Part shown: positions 25,329-32,198 of the stretch, piece by piece
Position numbering within the stretch: position 1 is the first letter of the stretch
Layout: each line of letters opens with the position of its first letter
NCBI GenBank assembly: GCA_964625745.1
Contig: CAZVCJ010000006.1
Coordinates: forward strand, 1 to 60,229
Direction: 5' to 3'
DNA from: CAZVCJ01 sp964625745
Lineage (GTDB): Bacteria > Chloroflexota > Anaerolineae > VGOG01
DNA: 60,229 nucleotides
The notes under the pieces: model-generated
Told to the model about the DNA's origin: nothing
Databases searched by the model: none
What the model saw: only the letters and a program-made list of their open reading frames with translations
Program-made: the position numbers and the translations under genes

Positions 25329-26588
25329 ATGAGGATACTGTTTCTCACCCCTCAGCTCCCCTATCCCCCTCACCAGGGCACAACCATAAGAAACTACAAT
25401 CTGATAGCCAACCTGGCCCCGCGCCACGAGATCCACCTGCTCTCCTTCGTGAGTTCTCAGGATGAAATCGTCACGGCAACTCCACTGCACCAACATTGTC
25501 GTAGCATCGAAACCGTCCGGGCTCCCCGCCGTTCCCCACTGAAACGCTTCCTATCGCTGTTCCTCTCCCCTCTGCCCGACATGGCCCTGCGCCTGCCGTC
25601 GGCGGAGTTCAGTGCCAAGTTAGCCGCCACACTGCGGCGAGTCCCCTTCGATGTGGTGCAGATCGAAGGCATTGAGATGGCACCACACTGGATGTCGGAA
25701 GTTAGAAACTGGAAGTTGGAACTCGAAACTCCAAACTCCAAACTCCAAACTCTCATCTCCGTCTTCGACGATCACAACGCCGAGTACGTCCTGCAACAGC
25801 GAGCCTTCGAGACCGACGCCCGGCAACCCAGGCGTTGGGTCGCGGCCCTTTACTCCTTCATCCAGTGGAAAAAGCTCAGCCGCTACGAGACCATGATTTG
25901 CCGGCTGGCCGATCAGGTGGTGGCCGTCTCCGAGGCCGACAAGGCCGCGCTGCAACGGCTAGTACCAGGCCTCGACGTTACCGTTGTCCCCAACGCCGTT
26001 GACGTAGCATACTACACCTCCAACGACATTCAGCCCTCACCGCTACCCCCTCGTTCCCTTATTTTCACCGGCAAAATGGACTTTCGCCCCAATGTGGATG
26101 CCGTCCTCTGGTTCTGCCAGGAGGTGTTGCCTCTGGTGCGAAGGAAGCTGCCCGACGCGCGTTTTTACATCGTCGGCCAGAGCCCTCACCGCCGCGTTCT
26201 GCGCCTGGCCAACGATCCGGCGGTAACAGTCACCGGTTACGTAGACGACGTGCGTTCCTACATCGCCGGTGCCTGTGTTTACGTGGTGCCCTTGCGCATG
26301 GGAGGCGGCACGCGCCTCAAGGTACTGGAGGCCATGGCTATGGGCAAACCCATCGTCTCCACCTCGCTGGGCTGCGAGGGCTTCGAGGGTCTCGAATCTG
26401 GTAAGGAGTTGTCCCTGGCCGACACCCCGGAGGATTTCGCCCGGCGGGTGATGGAGCTCCTTGGCGATGCCGCCCGGCGGGAAAAGCTGGGGCAAGCAGC
26501 CCGGCGCTTCGTCGAGCAGCGGTATGACTGGCGGCTCATCGTCCCCAGATTAGAGCAGATCTATGAGAAACTGGATGTTGGAGGTTAG
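25329..26588 (+). CDS. Glycosyltransferase family 4 with repeat-derived insert
   Basis: A second GT4 enzyme of 419 residues. The N-terminus is MRILFLTPQLPYPPHQGTTIRN, as in sugar transferases of this group. The donor domain has VFTGKMDFRPNVDAVLWF-type sequence (FTGKMDFRPNVDAV), YVDDVRSYIAGACVYVVPLR and GGGTRLKVLEAMAMGKPIV with the GT4 glutamates. Residues about 124-143 (VRNWKLELETPNSKLQTLIS) are the in-frame translation of a family-B repeat in the inter-domain region. The ATG at 25329 is preferred over a start 14 codons upstream in repetitive sequence. Its 3' end runs into repeat DNA shared with the next gene. Confidence 0.9.
   Translation: MRILFLTPQLPYPPHQGTTIRNYNLIANLAPRHEIHLLSFVSSQDEIVTATPLHQHCRSIETVRAPRRSPLKRFLSLFLSPLPDMALRLPSAEFSAKLAATLRRVPFDVVQIEGIEMAPHWMSEVRNWKLELETPNSKLQTLISVFDDHNAEYVLQQRAFETDARQPRRWVAALYSFIQWKKLSRYETMICRLADQVVAVSEADKAALQRLVPGLDVTVVPNAVDVAYYTSNDIQPSPLPPRSLIFTGKMDFRPNVDAVLWFCQEVLPLVRRKLPDARFYIVGQSPHRRVLRLANDPAVTVTGYVDDVRSYIAGACVYVVPLRMGGGTRLKVLEAMAMGKPIVSTSLGCEGFEGLESGKELSLADTPEDFARRVMELLGDAARREKLGQAARRFVEQRYDWRLIVPRLEQIYEKLDVGG
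25700..25757. repeat. Dispersed repeat family B inside a GT4 gene
   Basis: TTAGAAACTGGAAGTTGGAA followed by three tandem ACTCCAA units, in frame with the glycosyltransferase. Confidence 0.85.
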
Positions 26589-26656
26589 AAATTGGAAGTT
26601 AGACTACGAGACAAGAAATCCAACCTCCAACCTCCAACATCTAACTTCCATTCGAG
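26573..26656. repeat. Dispersed repeat family B at the GT4/GT9 junction (inverted)
   Basis: GTTGGAGGTTAGAAATTGGA words face CCAACCTCCAACATCTAAC words, so the junction can form a long stem. It contains the stop of the GT4 gene and the TTG start of the GT9 gene. Confidence 0.85.
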
Positions 26657-27818
26657 AACACCACGCCAGCAAGTTCGATTGTTCCTCCTACGTCTAATAC
26701 CGAATCTACTCAGGCCCCTGAAGCTATCAAGCCGCCAGAGCCACCCGTCTCCCCAATCCATCCTACTCATCCGCCCCGATCACCTGGGCGACCTCCTTTT
26801 CACCACCCCCGCCCTCCGGCTGCTGCACGAAGCCTTCCCCCAGGCTCTCATCACCTATCTCGTCGGCCCCTGGTCAACAGCTATCGTCGAGAGCAACCCC
26901 CACGTTGACGAAATCGCCCTCTGCCCCTTCCCCGGCTTCACCCGGCAGAAAAAGCGATTCTTTCTCAAACCTTATGTCATTCTTCTTCGATATGCCCGAC
27001 TGTTGAGGCGAGAAAACTTCGACCTGGCCATCGTTCTCCGCTTCGACCACTGGTGGGGGGCCTTGCTGGCTCATCTGGCCGGCATCCCCCGCCGCGTGGG
27101 CTACGACATCGCCGAGGTTCGGCCCTTTCTGACCGACATCGTCCCCTATTCATCCGGGCGCCATGAGGTGGAACAAAATCTGGCTTTGGTGGAGTGGGTA
27201 ACGAGTAACAGGTTACGAGTAACGAGGGCCCCGCTGGAGTTCAATTTGATCACTGAAGATGAGGTGTTCGCTGAAGGTTACCTGGCGAGGCACGGTGTTG
27301 GGGATAGCGACTGGCTGATTTGCGTTCACTCTGGGGCCGGGGCGCCGGTCAAGTTGTGGCGAAACGAAGCCTGGGCTCAGGTAGCTGATGCCCTGGCTCA
27401 ACGGTACGAATCTAAGGTGATCTTGACCGGCGCAGAAGAGGAGGCATCCTTATGCAGGGCCATCGCCGAACGAATGATCACGAGACCCATCGTGGCCGCC
27501 GGGGAGACGAGTTTGTCAGAGTTGGCAGCCATCATGGCCCGCTGCCGATTGGTGCTCGGAGTGGACAGCGGGCCTCTACATCTCGCCGTGGCCCTGGGCG
27601 TCCCGACGGTGCACCTTTTCGGCCCGGTGGACAGCCGCGCCTTCGGTCCCTGGGGCGATCCAGCCCATCACATCGTCGTCACCTCTGAGATGCACTGCAT
27701 CCCCTGCAACCGCCTCGACTACGCCCCCGCCGAGCTGCACCAGCACCCGTGCGTGCGAAACATCACGGTGGAGCAAGTGCTGGAGGCGGTGAAAGGGTTG
27801 ATAAAGGGGAATCCTTGA
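26592..27818 (+). CDS. Glycosyltransferase family 9 (heptosyltransferase-like)
   Basis: A GT-B transferase of the ADP-heptose:LPS heptosyltransferase family (GT9). The conserved core starts at about residue 56 with ILLIRPDHLGDLLFTTPALRLL. The C-terminal domain has LICVHSGAGAPVKLWRNEAW, VILTGAEEEASLCRAI and VLGVDSGPLHLAVALGVPTVHLFGP, with the C-terminal IPCNRLDYAP cysteine region. It is 408 residues from a TTG at 26592. The first 22 residues (EVRLRDKKSNLQPPTSNF) come from repeat DNA, and residues about 203-212 (TSNRLRVTRA) from another repeat. True LPS heptosylation is unlikely in a monoderm, so the acceptor is probably another surface glycan. Confidence 0.88.
   Translation: MEVRLRDKKSNLQPPTSNFHSRTPRQQVRLFLLRLIPNLLRPLKLSSRQSHPSPQSILLIRPDHLGDLLFTTPALRLLHEAFPQALITYLVGPWSTAIVESNPHVDEIALCPFPGFTRQKKRFFLKPYVILLRYARLLRRENFDLAIVLRFDHWWGALLAHLAGIPRRVGYDIAEVRPFLTDIVPYSSGRHEVEQNLALVEWVTSNRLRVTRAPLEFNLITEDEVFAEGYLARHGVGDSDWLICVHSGAGAPVKLWRNEAWAQVADALAQRYESKVILTGAEEEASLCRAIAERMITRPIVAAGETSLSELAAIMARCRLVLGVDSGPLHLAVALGVPTVHLFGPVDSRAFGPWGDPAHHIVVTSEMHCIPCNRLDYAPAELHQHPCVRNITVEQVLEAVKGLIKGNP
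27198..27228. repeat. Dispersed repeat family B inside the GT9 gene (GTAACGAGTAAC type)
   Basis: GTAACGAGTAACAGGTTACG followed by AGTAACGAGG, in frame; similar words lie at the dnaK-grpE and TPR-M50 junctions. Confidence 0.75.
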
Positions 27819-27843
27819 CTGCTAAAACAGACCGTAGTATAAT
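27815..27843 (+). promoter_or_regulatory. Promoter for the small 79-residue protein
   Basis: TTGACT (27815-27820) and a perfect TATAAT (27838-27843) with a 17-base spacer. The -35 box overlaps the GT9 stop. The leader that follows is about 220 bases and holds repeat-family-A hairpins. Confidence 0.85.
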
Positions 27844-27867
27844 TACCCAAGAAGAACAGCGGATCCC

Positions 27868-27960
27868 TTCGACAGGCTTTCACTACCCGACATTTCGGGC
27901 AGTGACCCTCCCGCAGGTTCGAGAAGGGTGAAGGTGTCGGGTAATGAACGACAGGCTCAG
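27868..27960. repeat. Dispersed repeat family A, copy 2, in a leader
   Basis: CCCTTCGACAGGCT and CGACAGGCTCAGGACAAGC flank a region in which ACCCGACA and TGTCGGGT form a perfect 8-bp inverted repeat. The element lies in the 5' leader of the 79-residue gene. Confidence 0.7.
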
Positions 27961-28066
27961 GACAAGCAGCAGGATTTACGGATCGGCTGCGCAGGCGTGG
28001 GCCATGGGGGCATGGCCCACTATCCGCCAATCCTGCACATCCGTGTTCTACCAGGAGGTGAGGAGC

Positions 28067-28306
28067 ATGGCAGAAGAAGGCGTTCACGCTAAGGAGTTCG
28101 TCTTCGAAGACTGGCTGGCCGAGGGCATCAGAGGTTGCAGGGCGAGTTACAAGAAGCTCTCGCCACACTTGACTGAGGAATTCCGCGAACACACCCAAGC
28201 TGCTCGTCGGGAGATGCTATTGGCCATGCGCAGCCTGCTCGATGCAGCCATCGAATCTACCGAAGAAAAACCCAGGAAGAAAGCCACCAAGATCAAGGTA
28301 GAATAG
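28067..28306 (+). CDS. Small charged protein of unknown function
   Basis: A 79-residue soluble protein, MAEEGVHAKEFVFEDWLAEG at the start, with helical charged repeats (EEFREHTQAARREMLLAMRS) and a lysine-rich tail (KPRKKATKIKVE). No family was recognised. The start is well supported: AGGAGGTGAGGAG lies just before the ATG at 28067, and there is a good promoter at 27815 and a terminator-like hairpin after the stop. An in-frame extension to 27944 lies in repeat DNA and is unlikely. The basic tail might bind nucleic acid or a histone-like partner, but this is a guess. Confidence 0.75.
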   Translation: MAEEGVHAKEFVFEDWLAEGIRGCRASYKKLSPHLTEEFREHTQAARREMLLAMRSLLDAAIESTEEKPRKKATKIKVE

Positions 28307-28317
28307 GAAAGCCTGGC

Positions 28318-28338
28318 CGGTTTCAGAAAACGAAACCG
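28318..28338. terminator. Convergent terminator between the small gene and rqcH
   Basis: CGGTTTC and GAAACCG form a perfect 7-bp stem with a seven-base loop, followed on the plus strand by a T-rich run (ATGTTTTTA). It lies between two convergent genes. Confidence 0.6.
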
Positions 28339-28347
28339 TCCATGTTT

Positions 28348-30048
28348 TTAGACCGGCTTTCGCGGCGCTACCCGGACCGTCTTCTCGTGACTGCAAGTCA
28401 CCAGGCCGGGGCCAGCACCCTTGATCGGACGCACGTATCGTCGTTCGGTGTAGTCCACGTCCACGTCGGTCGAACCCCGCGCCTGGGAGTAGTATGCCGC
28501 CAACCGGGCCGCCTGTCGCAAGGTGGCCTCCGGCACTTCTCGCCCCCCAGTCTTGACGACAACGTGAGCGCCGGGCGCGCCCCGGACGTGCAGCCACAGG
28601 TCGTCAGGAGCAGCCCGCCTAAAGGTGACCTCTTCGTTCTGACGGCTGTTCCTGCCCACCAGGATGAGCAAACCATCCTGAGAATTCACCGCCAGCGGCT
28701 GGCTGCGCCCCACTTTCCTTCGTCGGCGCTTCTCCCTGATGTAGCCGGCTTCGGACAAACTGGCCTCGACCTCCTGGATCTCAGGCCGATTGGCCGCCAG
28801 ATCCAGATCGGTCTCCAACTGATCGAGATAGCGCATCTCCAGCTCCGCCCGCCGCAACAGGGCGGGAATCTCCCCGGCCGCGCTCTTGGCCTTCTTGTAT
28901 CTCCCAAAGTAACGCTGGGCACTCTCCACCGCTGAGAGATGCGGGTGCAGTTCGATCAGCAGGGGCGGCTCGTCGGGGTCGAGGGGCGCTGTCAGCTCCC
29001 GCTGCCCAGGCTTGATGCGGTGAGCATAGGCCAGGATCATCTCCCCCTGGCAGCGCAATTCCTCCACCTGCGCCTGCAAGACCCTCGATCTCTCCAAAGC
29101 CTCCCGCTTCCTCCGCACTCTCTCCCTGGCCCGAACGATAGCCTCTCGCACTCTCCGCCTGGCTGCCGCATAAGCATCCTCGCCGACCGCCTGCCCGTAG
29201 TAAGTCTCCACTGCCCGGCTGATGCTCTCCACCTCTTCCCAATCGCCATACTGGGTCAGAGGATAGGGAGCGAAGGCCACCACGCGCTCGTCCTCCCTTA
29301 CGATGCTGGGCTGACAGCGGTGCTCCCACACTGGCATCAGCATCTCTTGAAAAGCCTCCAGCAAAGGGGAGACTTCGATCACCTGCGAGACGGTCGTCGC
29401 AGCATCGCCCAGGGCCCGGCAGACCACTTCCCTGGCTATGAGAGGGCTGACAGCGCCGATGCCCGCCACCAATGCTCTCCAAATGGGGGACTCAGGAGAA
29501 GCCTCGAACAGGATGTCCCGTAGGCGCAATTCGGTGACGTCGGTGGGATCGAGCTTGGACTGGGGCGGCGGGGGAACGTAGAGGTGCTGGGGCAGAATAC
29601 GGCGGTAGCGGCTCATCTCAGGCCCCACCCGCTTGATACATTCCAAAATGAGACCTTCTTCAGCCACCAAAACGATGTTGCTGTAACGGCCCATGGTTTC
29701 GACGATCAGGGTGGTGTTGCCCTCTGGGTGCTGCACCCCGATGTGGAGCACCCGTTCAAAGGGTGGCTGCTCGATGGCCGCGATCCGTCCCCCGCTCACG
29801 TATTTGCGCAACAGAAGTAGCAGCGGCGTGGATTTCTCCACCCCGCGCCGCAGCTTCTCCCCTGCCAGGTGTAGGCGGGCGTGCTCAGGGTGAGCCGAGG
29901 CCAACAGGTATCTGCGCTCCCCGTGGGCATAGACTTCCATCCCTACCGAAAGATCATCGGGGAAGAGAACCTTCTGCACCCGCCCGCCCAGGATCTGAGC
30001 TCGTAGCTCGTCGGCCACGGCAGCCATAGTTAAGGCATCAAAATACAT
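28348..30048 (-). CDS. rqcH: Ribosome quality control factor RqcH (NFACT family)
   Basis: RqcH, the bacterial Rqc2/NEMF homologue, binds stalled 50S subunits and adds C-terminal alanine tails that mark nascent chains for degradation. The NFACT-N domain opens MYFDALTMAAVADELRAQIL. A coiled-coil middle region follows (about residues 285-440, RRRVREAIVRARERVRRKRE). The C-terminal NFACT-R domain has GLLILVGRNSRQNEEVTF, DDLWLHVRGAPGAHVVVK and VDVDYTERRYVRPIKGAGPG. It is 566 residues, the normal length. The gene overlaps the upstream deacetylase by 11 bases. The same family includes fibronectin-binding proteins, a historical annotation. Confidence 0.93.
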   Translation of the reverse strand: MYFDALTMAAVADELRAQILGGRVQKVLFPDDLSVGMEVYAHGERRYLLASAHPEHARLHLAGEKLRRGVEKSTPLLLLLRKYVSGGRIAAIEQPPFERVLHIGVQHPEGNTTLIVETMGRYSNIVLVAEEGLILECIKRVGPEMSRYRRILPQHLYVPPPPQSKLDPTDVTELRLRDILFEASPESPIWRALVAGIGAVSPLIAREVVCRALGDAATTVSQVIEVSPLLEAFQEMLMPVWEHRCQPSIVREDERVVAFAPYPLTQYGDWEEVESISRAVETYYGQAVGEDAYAAARRRVREAIVRARERVRRKREALERSRVLQAQVEELRCQGEMILAYAHRIKPGQRELTAPLDPDEPPLLIELHPHLSAVESAQRYFGRYKKAKSAAGEIPALLRRAELEMRYLDQLETDLDLAANRPEIQEVEASLSEAGYIREKRRRRKVGRSQPLAVNSQDGLLILVGRNSRQNEEVTFRRAAPDDLWLHVRGAPGAHVVVKTGGREVPEATLRQAARLAAYYSQARGSTDVDVDYTERRYVRPIKGAGPGLVTCSHEKTVRVAPRKPV

Positions 30049-31213
30049 CTTCGAGGTCTTTGCGCATCAAGGGCATGAAAGAAGGCACTTCCTCTGGAAG
30101 CCCTGTTTCCCAGTCGAGGTGCAGCTTCATAACGAAATCATCCAGGGTGTCGCCTCCCCTGACTCTAATCCTCTTCAGCTCGAAGGGCTGCTGGGAGGAT
30201 TGCCGATCGCCCTGATTGATGGTGACCGCTCCCCAAAAGTAGGCCGAGCGCAGGACATCCACTACCTGCTGATCATACCTGCCCGACGGGTATGAGAAGA
30301 AACGCGACGTCTTGCCCGTGCGCTCCTCAATGGCCTCTTTGGAGGCCATGATCTGCCAGACCACGTAATCAACGGGCTGGTCCCTGAGATCGGGATGGGT
30401 GTAGGTGTGGGGCTCGAACTCCATGCCACCGGTGCTCATCTCCTTGACCTGATCCCAGGAGACGTATTCCTCGTTCTCCTGATCAATGGGGGCGGTGATG
30501 AGGAAGAAGGTTCCCACAAAGCCGTGCCTCTTGAGCAGGGGGTAGGCGCGAGTGTAGTTATCCCGATGACCGTCATCGAAGGTCAGAATGATCGGCTTGC
30601 GAGGCAGGCGTTTGCCCATGGCCAGATAGTAGATGAGGTCACGCAAGGTGATGGAATGATAGCCAGCTTTCTTCAAATAGCGCAACTGCTCCTCGAAATC
30701 CTGGGGCGTGACGGAGAGATCACGGCGGACATCGTCGGCATCGGACGGGGGGACGGAGATGTAATGGTACATGAGAATAGGAACTCGCGCTTCCCGTTCT
30801 ACTCCATCCGGCGTAGGCATGGAGGTAGGAGTTGGCGTGGGAGTTGGAGTGAGGGTAGGGGTTGATGTAGGAGTCGGGGTAGGAGTTGACGTGGGCGTGG
30901 TGGTTGGGGTAGGAGTCGCCGTAGACGACGAGGAGTTCCCAACCTGGGGCAACAGTACGCATCGTAACCTGGTCTGAGTGGGGGTGCTCGTCGGGGTCAG
31001 AGTCACCGTCGAGGTTGGAGTCGGGGTCACTGTCAGGGTCGGGGTCGCTGTCGCCGTCGGGGTCAGGGTTGGGGTGGCCGTGGGAGCAGTCAGGAGATGT
31101 ACAACCCCAGGGGGCACAAGAGGCAACTGGAGCACGGTGGCGATGACTACCGCCAGGGGTAAAATGATCATCTTCAGATATTCGCCCAACTTTGCTGGGA
31201 CATAAGTTCGCAA
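30038..31213 (-). CDS. Surface polysaccharide deacetylase with Thr/Pro linker
   Basis: A carbohydrate esterase 4 (NodB-type) enzyme that removes acetyl groups from surface polysaccharide or peptidoglycan outside the cell. A hydrophobic N-terminal segment (residues about 14-33) serves as signal or anchor. Residues about 43-136 are a Thr/Pro-rich spacer broken by a short cysteine-bearing segment. The NodB domain follows, with PILMYHYISV, ILTFDDGHRDNYTRAYPLL (the catalytic Asp and metal Asp) and HGFVGTFFL. The second metal site is seen as EFEPHTYTHPDL, which has H-x3-H spacing. It begins with a TTG at 31213 preceded by AAGGAGAT. It shares a promoter with rqcH. Confidence 0.9.
   Translation of the reverse strand: MRTYVPAKLGEYLKMIILPLAVVIATVLQLPLVPPGVVHLLTAPTATPTLTPTATATPTLTVTPTPTSTVTLTPTSTPTQTRLRCVLLPQVGNSSSSTATPTPTTTPTSTPTPTPTSTPTLTPTPTPTPTSMPTPDGVEREARVPILMYHYISVPPSDADDVRRDLSVTPQDFEEQLRYLKKAGYHSITLRDLIYYLAMGKRLPRKPIILTFDDGHRDNYTRAYPLLKRHGFVGTFFLITAPIDQENEEYVSWDQVKEMSTGGMEFEPHTYTHPDLRDQPVDYVVWQIMASKEAIEERTGKTSRFFSYPSGRYDQQVVDVLRSAYFWGAVTINQGDRQSSQQPFELKRIRVRGGDTLDDFVMKLHLDWETGLPEEVPSFMPLMRKDLEDVF
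30817..31090. repeat. Imperfect tandem repeats coding the Thr/Pro linker
   Basis: GGTTGGAGTCGGGGT-like units of 6 to 18 bases recur through this stretch and encode (T/S)PT repeats in the deacetylase. The units are degenerate, which suggests an old or selected linker with scope for slippage. The non-repetitive TRLRCVLLPQVGNSS segment lies between two repeat blocks. Confidence 0.8.
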
Positions 31214-31242
31214 GTCTATCTCCTTGGCTCAGTCGCCCCTAG

Positions 31243-31271
31243 AGGATACTGCAACCAAGGAAAACTGTCAA
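31243..31271 (-). promoter_or_regulatory. Promoter of the deacetylase-rqcH unit
   Basis: A perfect TTGACA (31266-31271) and TATCCT (31243-31248) with a 17-base spacer, 29 bases before the deacetylase TTG start. Confidence 0.85.
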
Positions 31272-31280
31272 GTTCGACGA

Positions 31281-31323
31281 AAAAGAGAAAAGACCCTTAG
31301 GGCTTCCACAACCCTAAGGTCTG
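31281..31323 (-). terminator. Intrinsic terminator after the DUF3782-like gene
   Basis: CTTAGGG and CCCTAAG arms (31291-31323) form a strong stem, followed on the minus strand by TCTTTTCTCTTTTT. It ends the transcript from 32.1 kb and insulates the next promoter. Confidence 0.85.
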
Positions 31324-31330
31324 TGTCTGA

Positions 31331-32005
31331 CTAAAGCGCCTCCACAGCTTCTGCATAACTGTACACCTCTATCCCCAACTTTTCCGCCACACGTTGGGCA
31401 TACTCGTCCACCATTGGTGAGATGATCAGCCTCTTGGTAGCCTTTTGCTGATGTTCTTGCTCGTAAAACTCGACCTTGCGGCCAAAGGCATACACATCGC
31501 TGCGGCTCATTGAAGATTTAATCTCGCAGATGATCAACAGGCCATCCTTGATAATGATGTCCAACTCTACCTGGTCGGGATGGCCAAAGACGTAGCCCGC
31601 CTCGTCAAACTCGGTGACGTTTCGCACCTCGACGGCAAAGGACTCCTCCAGGATAGCCTTCAAGGCGCTTCTGAAGGATTGCTCGGTGTACAATCCCCAC
31701 CGCGCCCCCAATGCCCCGATGGTACTGTCGTGCTTGCGGGACAACCCCCGGATTTCTTGCAACATTTGGTTGATCACCCTCTGGTTTTCGTCCCACTTCC
31801 TGTTTTGCTCATCCCACTTTCTGCTTTGCTCCTCACGGTCCCGGCGCAGTTCGTCCAGCAGACGGTCAAAACGGCTTTCGGTTTCCGTCTTGTCTGCAAA
31901 CTGCGTGCGGGCCAGATGCAGGATGAACTGCTGCATTTCCACGTCTTCCCGCATAATCGCCGGTAGCTCACGCCTGATGATCTGTTTGATCTGCGTTACG
32001 CTCAT
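31331..32005 (-). CDS. DUF3782-like predicted PD-(D/E)XK nuclease-fold protein
   Basis: A 224-residue protein. The N-terminal half is helical and coiled-coil (DRLLDELRRDREEQSRKWDE and QNRKWDENQRVINQML). The C-terminal half has the nuclease-fold pattern: an Asp in QVELDIIIKDG, then EIKSS (the E-x-K of the PD-(D/E)XK core) near residue 165, and IISPMVDEYAQRVAEKLGIE. This layout matches the DUF3782/DUF1626 proteins of thermophiles and filamentous bacteria, whose role is unknown. The ATG at 32005 has GGAGGAAAAG upstream. It has its own promoter and terminator. Confidence 0.78.
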   Translation of the reverse strand: MSVTQIKQIIRRELPAIMREDVEMQQFILHLARTQFADKTETESRFDRLLDELRRDREEQSRKWDEQNRKWDENQRVINQMLQEIRGLSRKHDSTIGALGARWGLYTEQSFRSALKAILEESFAVEVRNVTEFDEAGYVFGHPDQVELDIIIKDGLLIICEIKSSMSRSDVYAFGRKVEFYEQEHQQKATKRLIISPMVDEYAQRVAEKLGIEVYSYAEAVEAL

Positions 32006-32118
32006 TCTTTTCCTCCATAGTCCCTGTGAGCCCCTGGCGACCAATGGTGCATCTCCTCAACGCCAGGATACCACACGGACTTGTTCACGAGTCTCTTGTA
32101 CACCAGGGTGCCGACTTT

Positions 32119-32147
32119 AGTATACCACACGCCACGTCCAACGTCAA
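32119..32147 (-). promoter_or_regulatory. Promoter of the DUF3782-like gene
   Basis: TTGACG (32142-32147) and TATACT (32119-32124) with a 17-base spacer. A 10-base word ATACCACACG occurs at the -10 region (32122-32131) and again in the leader (32068-32077), both in the same orientation, which could mark a regulator site. Confidence 0.75.
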
Positions 32148-32198
32148 GTCCCCAGCGTTCGATCCCTGGCAAGCAAAAACCCCTGAGGCTACAACAAC

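Noticed and set aside
30817..31090. Tandem-looking array that could suggest a CRISPR or VNTR
   Set aside because: Units are too short and irregular for CRISPR, and the minus strand reads as a Thr/Pro linker in frame with the deacetylase.
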